Source of the DNA: an uncultured Eubacteriales bacterium
GTDB taxonomy: Bacteria; Bacillota; Clostridia; Oscillospirales; CAG-272
DNA length: 54,454 bases
NCBI GenBank assembly: GCA_900549725.1
Contig: URPL01000013.1
Span: 1 to 54,454 of the forward strand
Reading direction: 5' to 3'
Within the stretch, counting starts at the first letter, position 1; each line of letters opens with the position of its first letter. The position numbers were made by a program, and so were the translations under genes. This document shows positions 9,277-17,599 of the stretch, one piece after another. The notes below the pieces were generated by a model. It saw nothing but the letters and a program-made list of their open reading frames with translations. It was not told the DNA's origin and did not search any database.

Positions 9277-9285
9277 TGCTATACT
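9277..9285 (+). promoter_or_regulatory. Extended -10 promoter for MFS gene
   Basis: TGcTATACT, an extended -10 element, lies about 20 nt before the MFS start codon. There is no good -35 at 17 bp, which would suit activation by the upstream regulator. Confidence 0.5.
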
Positions 9286-9304
9286 ATGTGCAGAGGTGAA
9301 CTGA

Positions 9305-10543
9305 ATGAATACAGTAAAACTTTGGACACGAAATTTCCGCCTGGTAATTTTGGCTTCCGCCATGGGCACATTAGGCTCCATTGTCGGTGGCTTTGCGCTG
9401 GCATTTCTGGTATTTGATGAAACCGGAAGCACTCTGGCATCTGCCCTGATCGTAGCAATTCAGCTGGTACCGTATCTTTTACTGCCGATTTTGATTGCGC
9501 CGCTTATGGATCGGCTTCCCCGCAAAGCTTTTCTGGTGGCAGGCGATGTTGCAAATGCGATTTTGCTTGCCGGAATGGGAATATGGCTGCTCTTTTTTGA
9601 ATTTTCTTATGTAGGATATCTGGCAGTATCTTTGCTGTTATCTTGCCTTGGTGCAACAGATGAGTTAGCATTTACAAGTATTTATCCGGAACTGATTCCA
9701 AAAGGCGCCGAGCAAAAAGGCTATGCGGTATCTTCCATGCTCTATCCTGTTTTGAAAGTTATCATGACGCCGCTGGCCGCTGTTTTACTTGATGCGATCG
9801 GTGTCGCATGGATATTGATTGCGCAAAGCATTCTCTCGCTCGCGGCAGCCATCACGGAAAGCTTTATCCATGCAGAAAAAACCAAACAGGAGCGGAATAT
9901 GCCGTATTCGCTGCGGGCATGGGGCGAGGATATCCTGGAAGCAGTTCGATATTTGAAAAAAGAACGCGGCCTGCGCAGCATTTTCGGCTATATGGCTGTT
10001 ACCAACGGCGTCTCCGATGGATTTTCCCCCATTTTGGTAGCATTCTTCCGTACCTTTCCGGGATTCACAGCGGCTATGTATTCCGCATTTTCCGTGGTGG
10101 AGTTTGTCGGAAGAACAATCGGCAGCGCGATGCAATATAAGGTCAAAATACCTGCAAAAAAGAAATTCGGCTTCACTTTTTTCGTATATCAGTTTTATGA
10201 AGCCTTGGATATGGGCCTGCTTTGGCTTCCCTATCCGTTTATGCTGATTAACCGCGGAATCTGCGGCTTTCTCGGCAGTAACAGTGCAATTTTACGAAAC
10301 GCCGCCGTTCAGCGATATATCCCGGAAAAGCTTCGCTCCCGCGTCAACGCCTTTAACGGGGTACTGTTAACCATCGGTTCCAGCATTTTCTCTTTGTTGA
10401 TGGGCTTTCTCGGAGAGCTCCTTGATTATCGCCTGTGTGTCACAATCGGCGGTGCTGTCGCCATGCTCGCCTGCTGGCTCCTGATTTGGTGCAGACGCGG
10501 CAATGTGAGAGAGGTATATGAGATTGATTGTGATTCAGAATAG
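9305..10543 (+). CDS. MFS transporter, drug/siderophore exporter type
   Basis: A 412-aa protein with about 12 hydrophobic segments. The loop between helices 2 and 3 has DRLPRKAF, the major-facilitator motif A, and the N-terminus (RNFRLVILASAMGTLG) resembles the MFS_3/EntS-like exporter group. The start is the ATG at 9305, preceded by AGAGGTGAA. It lies 97 nt after the Rgg-like regulator and is the second gene of the AT-rich module. Efflux of a small toxic or signalling molecule is the usual role of such pairs; the substrate cannot be read from sequence. Confidence 0.85.
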   Translation: MNTVKLWTRNFRLVILASAMGTLGSIVGGFALAFLVFDETGSTLASALIVAIQLVPYLLLPILIAPLMDRLPRKAFLVAGDVANAILLAGMGIWLLFFEFSYVGYLAVSLLLSCLGATDELAFTSIYPELIPKGAEQKGYAVSSMLYPVLKVIMTPLAAVLLDAIGVAWILIAQSILSLAAAITESFIHAEKTKQERNMPYSLRAWGEDILEAVRYLKKERGLRSIFGYMAVTNGVSDGFSPILVAFFRTFPGFTAAMYSAFSVVEFVGRTIGSAMQYKVKIPAKKKFGFTFFVYQFYEALDMGLLWLPYPFMLINRGICGFLGSNSAILRNAAVQRYIPEKLRSRVNAFNGVLLTIGSSIFSLLMGFLGELLDYRLCVTIGGAVAMLACWLLIWCRRGNVREVYEIDCDSE

Positions 10544-10559
10544 CATATACCAAGACCGT

Positions 10560-10591
10560 GTTGCGGGCGGCTGCCGCCTCAGACAATAAAA
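10560..10591 (+). repeat. Right direct repeat: stranded aldolase 3' end
   Basis: Matches 7973-8004 at 28 of 32 positions. Read in the same frame it codes VAGGCRLRQ followed by TAA, a complete gene ending with no gene attached. Two of the four differences are silent third-position changes. A terminator follows directly, as expected for the original end of the aldolase transcription unit. Confidence 0.8.
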
Positions 10592-10595
10592 AAAC

Positions 10596-10635
10596 AAACC
10601 GGGGGAGCGCCCACAGACGGCTCCTCCGGTTTTTT
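10596..10635. terminator. Terminator after the stranded aldolase end
   Basis: A 13-bp stem (10596-10608 with 10620-10632, one G-T pair) flanked by an A-run and a T-run, so it can work both ways. It also serves the convergent SGNH lipoprotein gene. Confidence 0.75.
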
Positions 10636-10654
10636 GCGGTTTCGTTTCTCATTT

Positions 10655-11416
10655 TTATTTATGGGCAGAGCATTCAAAGATGTAATCCAGCGCTTCCACG
10701 CAGGCATCCCGATCCATATGCAGCCCGTCCGGCGTGCGGCTCACGGAAAGGTAGCCGCCATCCTCCGCAAATCTTGTAAACAAATCGATATAGCCGTAAT
10801 GCCCGTCCTCGGCGATTGCCTTGGTCACGCGGTTGAACAGCTTGATATTTTCCTGGGAAAGCGTTGAATTGCGCTCCTTTTCCTTTGTGATGCCGAATTC
10901 GGACACAAGGAAAATCTCCGCTTTCGGATTTGCAACCGTGATTGCATTGATCAGCGTATTATATGCCTGCTCAAAGCTGCCGATATCCTTGCCCGTTGAT
11001 TCATTTACACCGACGAGAATATAATACTTCCCTGCCTTTTTTCCGGTGCGGATTGCTTTTGGCACGGTAATCAGCGTCCCATCCGAAAGCTCCACGCTCG
11101 GCGTATAGCAAAGGGAGGCTGCGGTATAGCTGTCATAGGCATAGCTTGCGGCAAACGCAAGCCCGCTGTACAGCACAATGCCCCGCATGCGGGAATTGCC
11201 GATCATAACGGCATCGGAAAACCATTTCGCTTTGTCGGGCAAATCTTTTTGCACGGTCGTCGGCTGCGTGGCTGGCTCGTCCGTATCGTTTGTCTGCACA
11301 AGCTGCGTCGGGCGGGCGGGGATGACATTGTCATTTTCGGGATTCGCACAGGCGGAAAAAAGAAACAGGCAGCAAAGCAATGCGGCGGGCAGTTTCAGAA
11401 AAATTGAACGGTTCAT
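10655..11416 (-). CDS. SGNH/GDSL-like hydrolase lipoprotein
   Basis: 253 aa. It starts with a signal peptide ending in a lipobox-like FSACANPE, so the mature protein is likely lipid-anchored outside the cell. A Pro/Thr-rich linker is followed by an SGNH-type domain: MIGNSRMRG (block I, Ser), LVGVNES (block III, Asn) and DGLHMD (block V, Asp/His). Members hydrolyse esters, often acetyl groups on glycans. Its ATG overlaps the pepD stop as ATGA, so translation is probably coupled. It is last in the 15.7-10.6 kb operon. Substrate unknown. Confidence 0.75.
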   Translation of the reverse strand: MNRSIFLKLPAALLCCLFLFSACANPENDNVIPARPTQLVQTNDTDEPATQPTTVQKDLPDKAKWFSDAVMIGNSRMRGIVLYSGLAFAASYAYDSYTAASLCYTPSVELSDGTLITVPKAIRTGKKAGKYYILVGVNESTGKDIGSFEQAYNTLINAITVANPKAEIFLVSEFGITKEKERNSTLSQENIKLFNRVTKAIAEDGHYGYIDLFTRFAEDGGYLSVSRTPDGLHMDRDACVEALDYIFECSAHK

Positions 11417-12876
11417 TTTGTTTCATCCTTTATCGCAAGCATCTTGATCAGCGTGTCATACACTCTGCCCACCGAGGCAACATTCACGCGCTCGGCTGGC
11501 GTGTGCACATGCTGCATGTCCGGGCCGATGGAGATCGGGTCGATTCCCGGCATTTTATGCTGGATCACACCGCATTCCAGCCCCGCATGAATTGCCTCAA
11601 TGCGCGGCTCCTTACCCCACAGCGCACAGTATGCCGCCGTATAGCGCTCGCGGCTCTTTGAATGCTCCCTGCTCGGCCAGCCGGGATATTCACCGCGCAG
11701 CGTAAGCGTGGCGCCCAGCGCCGTTGCAAGCATCTGCAAAACAGCGGTAACATCGCCTCTGCGCGCATCCACGCTGGAGCGGACGGAAACGGTCAGAAGC
11801 GCCGTATCCCGCTCCGTGCGGACAATTCCGAGATTTGCCGAGGTTTCAAGCTGCGATTTTTCCGTGCCGTGCGTGCGGCGCAGCACACCGTTTGGCACAG
11901 AGGTGATCGCCGCAAGCAACGCATCGCTGCTTTTTCGGCACATGGCATCCGCGCAAGGTTCGATCTCGCGCAGTCTGAATTCCGCATCGGCATCCGCCGC
12001 AGAAAATGAAGAACGGCGCGCATCGCACTGCGTGCGGAAAATTTCCGTGAATCTCTCTTTTTCCGCAGGCTTTACCGCAACCACGGCGCGGCAGGCGCGC
12101 GGAATGGCATTATCCATTGCGCCGCCGTCTATTGAGGCAAGGCGCAGCTCAGTGCTGCGGCGCGCATGGCTGAGCAAACAGCCGAGCGTACGGATGGCAT
12201 TGACGCGGCCGAGATCGATATCCGTTCCGGAATGGCCGCCGGCAAATCCGTCCGCGCTCAGCTCAAAAAAGCACCATCCCTTTGCACTCTCCCGTTGAAT
12301 CGGCAGCGCCATATCGCAGCGAACGCCGCCTGCACAGCTGATCGTTGCAACGCCCTCATCCTCGCTGTCAAGATTATAAAGCAGAGATGCGCGGCAATCG
12401 GAATAATCAAATTCCGACGCACCGCCGAGCCCTATCTCTTCCTGCACGGTAAACAGGCACTCAAGCGGACCGTGGCAAAGAGAATCGTCCTCCAAAATAC
12501 TGAGCATCATGGCAACGGCAATGCCGTTGTCCGCGCCCAAGGTCGTTCCGTCGGCGTGCACAAAGCCATCCTGCAAAATCGGAACAATGCCCTCTTTTTC
12601 AAAATCATGCGTGCTTTGCGAGGTTTTTTCGCAAACCATATCCGTATGCCCCTGCAGCATCACAGTCGGCTCATTTTCATAGCCCGGCGAAGCGGGCTTT
12701 TTGATCAGAACATTATGCAGCTTGTCCGTGCGGTAAAAAAGGCCGTGCTTTTGCGCAAATTCGCATAAAAACGCCGCGATCTTTTCTTCATGAAAGGAGC
12801 CGCGCGGAATGGCGCAAACCTTTTCAAAAAACGAAAACACCCGTCTCTCGGTTGAATTCATACTTTCAAACTCCAT
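11413..12876 (-). CDS. pepD: Aminoacyl-histidine dipeptidase (M20 family)
   Basis: About 487 aa of a cytosolic zinc dipeptidase (Xaa-His dipeptidase, PepD) that recycles short peptides. Metal-binding motifs are visible: LQGHTDMVCE (His and Asp), GADNGIAVA (bridging Asp), QEEIGLGG (catalytic Glu and metal Glu) and the C-terminal HAGLECG. The lid domain has the family's GGHSG and FAGG motifs. Three in-frame Met codons lie at the start; I choose the second (12876) because it is 7-8 nt after GAGGTG. It sits between radA and the SGNH lipoprotein in one operon. Confidence 0.93.
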   Translation of the reverse strand: MEFESMNSTERRVFSFFEKVCAIPRGSFHEEKIAAFLCEFAQKHGLFYRTDKLHNVLIKKPASPGYENEPTVMLQGHTDMVCEKTSQSTHDFEKEGIVPILQDGFVHADGTTLGADNGIAVAMMLSILEDDSLCHGPLECLFTVQEEIGLGGASEFDYSDCRASLLYNLDSEDEGVATISCAGGVRCDMALPIQRESAKGWCFFELSADGFAGGHSGTDIDLGRVNAIRTLGCLLSHARRSTELRLASIDGGAMDNAIPRACRAVVAVKPAEKERFTEIFRTQCDARRSSFSAADADAEFRLREIEPCADAMCRKSSDALLAAITSVPNGVLRRTHGTEKSQLETSANLGIVRTERDTALLTVSVRSSVDARRGDVTAVLQMLATALGATLTLRGEYPGWPSREHSKSRERYTAAYCALWGKEPRIEAIHAGLECGVIQHKMPGIDPISIGPDMQHVHTPAERVNVASVGRVYDTLIKMLAIKDETK

Positions 12877-12887
12877 GGACATTCACC

Positions 12888-14270
12888 TCACACAAAAAGC
12901 TTTAATGTTTCAAATATACTGCCGACCGGTACAAGCTCGACTCCTCTCGGCTTTTCGCGCAGCATTTCGGCGCTGCGCTTTGGCAGCAGAATTTTTGTAA
13001 AACCGAGCCGCATACATTCGCGCACGCGCTGATCGATATAGGAAACCGCGCGCACCTCGCCCGCAAGGCCCACCTCGCCGATCGCAACCACATGCGGCCC
13101 GACAGGTTTATCCTTAATAGAGGAGATCAGGGCAATGCAAACCGCAAGATCCGCCGCCGGTTCATCAATACGCAGCCCCCCGACGACATTGAGATAGGCA
13201 TCGCTTGCGGAAAACCGAAGCCCGAGCCGCTTTTCCAAAACGGCAAGCAAAAGCGCCATGCGGTTATAATCAATGCCGGAAGAGGAGCGGCGCGGCGCGG
13301 GAAATACCGTATGCGAAACCAGCGCCTGAACTTCGGCAAGCAAGGGCCTTGTTCCCTCCATGACACACAGTGTGCAGTTTCCGCTGACATCCTCCGGGCG
13401 ACCGGACAGCAGCATCTCGGAGGGGTTCTCCACCTGCAAAAGCCCGCGGTCCGTCATTTCAAATACGCCGATTTCATTTGTGGAACCGTATCTGTTTTTA
13501 ATGGCGCGAATAATGCGATAGCTCTGCTGCCGCTCGCCCTCAAAATAAAGCACCGCATCCACCATATGCTCCAGCACCTTCGGCCCCGCAATGCTGCCCT
13601 CCTTGTTCACATGGCCGACCAAAAGCACGGAAATGCCCTCGTTTTTCGCCTTATGAATCAGCGCCATAGCGGTTTCCTTCACCTGCGTCACGCTGCCCGG
13701 GGTGGAGGCGATATCCTCGCTGTACATGGTCTGAATTGAATCCACAATCAGAATATCCGGGTGCACCTTGTCGCATTGCGCCATGATGCGGCGCACATCC
13801 GTTTCAATGCACAGATAAAGGTTCGGCCCGCTCACGCCGAGCCGCTTTGCCCGAAGCTTAAGCTGTCCCTGCGATTCCTCACCGGAGACATATAAAACTT
13901 TTTTGCTCTGTCCGAGCGCATCACAGATCTGCAAAAGCAGCGTTGATTTTCCGATGCCCGGCTCGCCGCTGAGCAGCACCACGCTGCCGAGCACCAGCCC
14001 GCCGCCCAGCACACGGTCAAGCTCGCTCAGCCCCGTATCGCTGCGCATATATTCCGGAAGTTCCAAAGTGTCAAAGAGCACCGCCTCGCTGTCCTGCGTC
14101 AGGGAGGAGACAAGCCCCAGGCGCTTTGAGGGCGCTTTTTGCACCTCCGGCTGTGCTTCCTGCTGCTCCTGCATGGTGTTCCATGCGCCGCAGCCCGGAC
14201 ATTTTCCCATCCATTTTGCGCTGCGATAATCGCATTCGCTGCATACATAAAAGCTTTTCGGTGCTTTCAT
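12888..14270 (-). CDS. radA: DNA repair protein RadA
   Basis: About 460 aa. RadA/Sms is a RecA-related ATPase that promotes branch migration during recombinational repair. Domains in order: a C4 zinc finger (CSECDYRSAKWMGKCPGC), a RecA-like core with Walker A GEPGIGKST and Walker B ILIVDSIQT, the RadA-specific KNRYGSTNE motif, and a C-terminal Lon-protease-like domain. The start at 14270 follows GAGGGGG at good spacing; an upstream Met would overlap the ribosome site. It lies 17 nt after the amidase stop. Confidence 0.97.
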   Translation of the reverse strand: MKAPKSFYVCSECDYRSAKWMGKCPGCGAWNTMQEQQEAQPEVQKAPSKRLGLVSSLTQDSEAVLFDTLELPEYMRSDTGLSELDRVLGGGLVLGSVVLLSGEPGIGKSTLLLQICDALGQSKKVLYVSGEESQGQLKLRAKRLGVSGPNLYLCIETDVRRIMAQCDKVHPDILIVDSIQTMYSEDIASTPGSVTQVKETAMALIHKAKNEGISVLLVGHVNKEGSIAGPKVLEHMVDAVLYFEGERQQSYRIIRAIKNRYGSTNEIGVFEMTDRGLLQVENPSEMLLSGRPEDVSGNCTLCVMEGTRPLLAEVQALVSHTVFPAPRRSSSGIDYNRMALLLAVLEKRLGLRFSASDAYLNVVGGLRIDEPAADLAVCIALISSIKDKPVGPHVVAIGEVGLAGEVRAVSYIDQRVRECMRLGFTKILLPKRSAEMLREKPRGVELVPVGSIFETLKLFV

Positions 14271-14287
14271 CGGATCCCCCTCTTTTT

Positions 14288-15058
14288 TCATCCCTGCGCC
14301 TCGCGGCTGCGCTGCTCAAATAAAGCGCTGCACAGCAGCAGGGCAATTTGCCTTTGATAGGTCGGCGTTTGCAAAAGCGCACATTCCCGCTCGTTTGACA
14401 AAAAGCCGCATTCAATCAGAACCGCCGGTGTTGTAAGGCGGTGCAAAAGAAAAATATTGCTGCCCGCTTTTTTGGGGCGGCGGGTATTCGGCGGGTCAAG
14501 ATACGCGGTGCATGCCTGCTGCAAAAGCGCCGCAAGCTCTTCCGAGCGCGCATCATGCGGCGAATAGAATACCTGCATTCCGCCGTAGCGTGGGTCGGAA
14601 AAGCGATTCATATGAATGCTCAGGAACACCGCCTGCGGCTGTGCCTGTGCAATTTCAAGGCGCTTTTTCAGGTCTCTGCGGCGACGCTCACCCTTGATAT
14701 CCACATCATACAGCGCGCGGTCGTCCTGCCTTGTATATTCCACCCGCTCGCCGCACAGCTCCAAAAGCAGCCCGATCTTTTGCACGACCGCAAGATTCAG
14801 ATCTTTTTCCAAAACCCCGCCCGCCGCGCAGCCGCCGTCGTCCCCGCCGTGGCCCGCGTCCAGCACATAGGAAACCTCTTTGGTTTTTGCAGAGGTTTTA
14901 TCCGCCGCATCAAAATATCCGCCTGCAAAAACCCGCGGCACGGAAATCGCCTGCAAAAAGGCGACTGCTGCGCCGTACAGAACCGTCAGGGCAAAAAAAG
15001 CCGCCAGTGCGCCAAGAGGCGCAAAGCGCCGCCCTTTTCCGTTTCTCTTTTCGTTCAT
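14288..15058 (-). CDS. N-acetylmuramoyl-L-alanine amidase (Amidase_3)
   Basis: About 256 aa. A single N-terminal membrane segment or uncleaved signal (ALAAFFALTVLYGAAVAFL) is followed by an Amidase_3 zinc enzyme: DAGHGGDDGG (first His), LNLAVVQKIG with the zinc Glu nearby, SIHMNRF (second His) and VLIECGFLSNERE (catalytic Glu). It cuts the bond between muramic acid and the stem peptide in the wall. Size and layout resemble CwlD, but a sporulation role cannot be shown. The start at 15058 is 4 nt after GGAGGGG; an upstream Met is less likely. Confidence 0.9.
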   Translation of the reverse strand: MNEKRNGKGRRFAPLGALAAFFALTVLYGAAVAFLQAISVPRVFAGGYFDAADKTSAKTKEVSYVLDAGHGGDDGGCAAGGVLEKDLNLAVVQKIGLLLELCGERVEYTRQDDRALYDVDIKGERRRRDLKKRLEIAQAQPQAVFLSIHMNRFSDPRYGGMQVFYSPHDARSEELAALLQQACTAYLDPPNTRRPKKAGSNIFLLHRLTTPAVLIECGFLSNERECALLQTPTYQRQIALLLCSALFEQRSREAQG

Positions 15059-15107
15059 CGAACCCCTCCCCATTCTCCGAAATCATGATATGAGGAGGGC
15101 CGCGGGA

Positions 15108-15659
15108 TTATTTCTTCTTTTTCGCAGTCGAATACAGCGGCAGGCGATTGCGATATCCGTTTTCAAAAGCAATGCCGCAAACGGCGATTGCCGGGACGGG
15201 CGACAGCAAATACAGATAAAACGGGATGCGCGATGCCTGCACAAACAGAGTGACAAGCGGCAGATACATCGTCTGAACCAGATTGAGCACAACTTTCGCA
15301 AACTGCAGATTGCCGAAAAACGGAACAGCCGCGCCGAAAAAGTCGCTCAGTGTCGCCAAAACGGCGAGCAGAAGATTGATGCTGTTTGCAAAGAGCGCCA
15401 AATAGACGCCCTTGCCCGGAATGTATTTTGCATGGTCAACGCTCACGCGCACACGGTCCTTTGCGCCGTCCGACCACATCACCGTATACTGCAAATAAAG
15501 ATACAGCCCGGCGCCGAAAACGCCGACGATTGCCTGCACGGAACGAAAATCAAAGGTTGCATACACGGAGACCAGCATCAGGCTGAATAGCGAGAGCGCA
15601 ATCTGATTCAGCAAAAGGCGGACAACCGTATATGAGTTATTGTGAAACAGCTTCCACAT
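15108..15659 (-). CDS. Conserved multi-pass membrane protein, unknown function
   Basis: About 183 aa with four or five hydrophobic segments (for example LLLNQIALSLFSLML, IVGVFGAGLYLYLQY, VYLALFANSINLLLAVLA) and a basic YIPGKG loop. The start is the ATG at 15659, with GGAGG at ideal distance; the open frame extends further but lacks a ribosome site. It is the first gene of the operon running to 10655. I do not recognise the family. Confidence 0.75.
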   Translation of the reverse strand: MWKLFHNNSYTVVRLLLNQIALSLFSLMLVSVYATFDFRSVQAIVGVFGAGLYLYLQYTVMWSDGAKDRVRVSVDHAKYIPGKGVYLALFANSINLLLAVLATLSDFFGAAVPFFGNLQFAKVVLNLVQTMYLPLVTLFVQASRIPFYLYLLSPVPAIAVCGIAFENGYRNRLPLYSTAKKKK

Positions 15660-15687
15660 GGAAATACCTCCGAAAAAATCTTTCTTT

Positions 15688-15716
15688 ATTTTAGTCCATT
15701 TCGGCGCAAATTGCAA
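15688..15716 (-). promoter_or_regulatory. Promoter of the 15.7-10.6 kb minus-strand operon
   Basis: TTGCAA (15711-15716) and TAAAAT (15688-15693) on the minus strand, 17 bp apart, about 30 nt upstream of the membrane protein start. Confidence 0.65.
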
Positions 15717-15788
15717 GCATTGCGGCGCAACAATCGCTCCCCCGCCCGAAAATTTACACTTTATCCATGAAAATCGTCAAAAATTATG

Positions 15789-15794
15789 TATAAT
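15789..15794 (+). promoter_or_regulatory. -10 element before the tyrosine recombinase gene
   Basis: A perfect TATAAT lies 36 nt upstream of the recombinase start. I see no convincing -35. Confidence 0.4.
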
Positions 15795-15829
15795 GGAAAG
15801 CAGGATCAAGCAACGATCGGAGGCACGCT

Positions 15830-16846
15830 ATGGCAGATTATAAGCCCATTGATTATACGGAATATCCCGCGCTGTTTCATTCCTTCGGCAGTTACAAAAC
15901 CGTTGTGCAAAACCGTTCGGTTAACACCGTTTCGGATTATCTCAGCGATTTGAGGCTGTTTTTCCGCTATCTGCGCATGAGCCGTGAGAATCTCCCCGCA
16001 GAGCAGTTTTCAAAAATCGATATTTCCTGCGTGGACCTTGCCTATGCGGGCAGCGTGAAAAAAAGCGAGATCTACGAATTTTTGAATTTCATGACGGAGC
16101 ACGGAAAAAATCATGCCGGCGCCCGCGCGCGCAAGCTCAGCGCCATCAAAGCGTTTTATAAATATCTCACCGTGGCGACCGGGCAGCTTTCCGAAAATCC
16201 CGCGCGCGATATCGAAGGGCCGAAAATCAAACAGGCGCTGCCGAAATTTCTGAGCTATGAGGAAAGCCTGACCTTGCTTCAAACCGTGCAAAACGATACG
16301 GAAAGCAAGACACGCCGGCGCGACTATACCATGATCACCCTGTTTTTAAACTGCGGCATGCGGCTCTCGGAGCTGGTCGGCATTTCCCTTTCGGATATCG
16401 ACCCCGCTCTTCAAACCATACGCGTAGTCGGAAAGGGGAATAAAGAAAGAATTCTCTATCTCAATGATGCCTGCCGCCAAAGCCTTACCCTCTACCTGCA
16501 GCAGCGCCGGGGCATGCAAAGCACCAAGGAGGATCGCAAAGCGCTTTTTCTGAGCAGCCGCGGTCAGCGCATCAGCCCCAAAACCGTGCAATGGGTCGTT
16601 TATAAATATCTCAATGCCGCCGGCTTTTCCAACCGTAAGCTCTCCGTGCATAAGCTGCGCCATACCGCCGCGACCCTGATGTATCAAAGCGGGCAGGTCG
16701 ATGTGCGCGTACTGAAAGAAATCTTAGGGCATGAGCAGCTCAACACCACGCAGATTTATACGCACGTTTCCAGTGAACAGCTGCAGCGCGCCATGCAAGC
16801 CAATCCCCTGGCAGACGCAGGGGCAAATCCCCCGAAAAAACAATAA
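15830..16846 (+). CDS. Tyrosine recombinase, XerC/XerD-like
   Basis: 338 aa. The N-terminal SAM-like DNA-binding domain (residues about 15-125) is followed by the catalytic domain with the full residue set: Arg178 in CGMRLSELVG, Lys202 in GKGNK, His274 and Arg277 in HKLRH, His301 in LGHEQ and the nucleophile Tyr310 in QIYTHVS. This spacing is that of chromosome-dimer-resolving Xer enzymes. CGGAGG precedes the ATG. The gene stands alone between the amidase operon and the two-component system, and no attachment sites or cargo flank it, so a housekeeping Xer role is favoured. It is about 30 residues longer than typical XerC. Confidence 0.88.
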   Translation: MADYKPIDYTEYPALFHSFGSYKTVVQNRSVNTVSDYLSDLRLFFRYLRMSRENLPAEQFSKIDISCVDLAYAGSVKKSEIYEFLNFMTEHGKNHAGARARKLSAIKAFYKYLTVATGQLSENPARDIEGPKIKQALPKFLSYEESLTLLQTVQNDTESKTRRRDYTMITLFLNCGMRLSELVGISLSDIDPALQTIRVVGKGNKERILYLNDACRQSLTLYLQQRRGMQSTKEDRKALFLSSRGQRISPKTVQWVVYKYLNAAGFSNRKLSVHKLRHTAATLMYQSGQVDVRVLKEILGHEQLNTTQIYTHVSSEQLQRAMQANPLADAGANPPKKQ

Positions 16847-16915
16847 TCCCTCACTCACTTTTCACAAAACAACATTAAAATAAAAAGCGAAGCAAACGGA
16901 AAGGAGCGCACCGCC

Positions 16916-17599
16916 ATGGCACAAAGCTATCACATTCTCGCAGTGGACGATGAAGTGATGATTCGCGAACTGATCCGAAAATACGCCGAATTTCAGGGAT
17001 ATACCGTCGATGAGGCGCAGGACGGCATGGAAGCAGTAGAAAAATGCAGAAAAAACGATTACGATCTGATCATCATGGATGTCATGATGCCCTTTTTGGA
17101 CGGATTTTCCGCCGTGCGGGAGATTCGGAAAACAAAAGACACCCCCGTGATCATGCTCTCCGCACGCACCGAAGAATTTGACCGGATTCACGGCTTTGAA
17201 GCGGGCGTGGATGATTATGTGACAAAGCCGTTTTCCCCGCGGGAGCTGATGCTGCGGGTAGATGCGGTGCTCAAGCGCGCAAAAAAAACGAAAAAAGCAG
17301 AGCAAAACGATGTTTTCACCTGTGAAGGGCTGACGGTCGATTTTTCCGCACGGCGGGTGCTCGTTGACGGAAAAGAAGTGGAAATGACCCCGAAGGAATA
17401 CGATCTGTTTTTCTATATGGTGCGCAACCGCGGCATTGCGCTCAGCCGTGAAAAGCTGATCAGCGATGTTTGGGGCTATGATTTTTACGGGGACGACCGC
17501 ACGCTTGATACCCATGTCAAGCTTTTGCGCCGCAGCCTCGGAGAATACAGCCGCTGCATTGTGACGCTGCGGGGGGTCGGTTACCGTTTTGAAGCATAA
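16916..17599 (+). CDS. OmpR/PhoB-family response regulator
   Basis: 227 aa. The receiver domain has the acidic pair Asp11-Asp12, phospho-acceptor Asp55 (IIMDVMMP) and Lys104 (TKPFSP). The C-terminal winged helix ends with TLDTHVKLLRRSL and RGVGYRFE, as in DNA-binding OmpR/PhoB regulators. AAAGGAG precedes the start. It overlaps the histidine kinase start, so the two form a two-component system. The signal and target genes are not evident. Confidence 0.95.
   Translation: MAQSYHILAVDDEVMIRELIRKYAEFQGYTVDEAQDGMEAVEKCRKNDYDLIIMDVMMPFLDGFSAVREIRKTKDTPVIMLSARTEEFDRIHGFEAGVDDYVTKPFSPRELMLRVDAVLKRAKKTKKAEQNDVFTCEGLTVDFSARRVLVDGKEVEMTPKEYDLFFYMVRNRGIALSREKLISDVWGYDFYGDDRTLDTHVKLLRRSLGEYSRCIVTLRGVGYRFEA

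Larger units (their letters stand above)
8005..10559 (+). mobile_element. Probable inserted accessory module (regulator + MFS exporter)
   Basis: About 2.55 kb lying exactly between two imperfect direct repeats, one being the present 3' end of the aldolase gene and the other a stranded copy of that 3' end followed by its terminator. The interior is visibly poorer in G+C than the neighbours: for example 23 G+C of 60 at 8161-8220 and 23 of 60 at 9601-9660, against 38 of 60 at 26161-26220. It carries no integrase or transposase, so the mechanism is unknown; site-specific insertion with a helper enzyme, or recombination with a related locus, are both possible. Confidence 0.6.

Noticed and set aside
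15830..16846. Tyrosine recombinase as integrase of a mobile element
   Set aside because: No attachment repeats, tRNA or cargo genes flank it, and its motifs fit XerC/XerD. It is also too far from the 8-10.5 kb module to assign it as that module's integrase.
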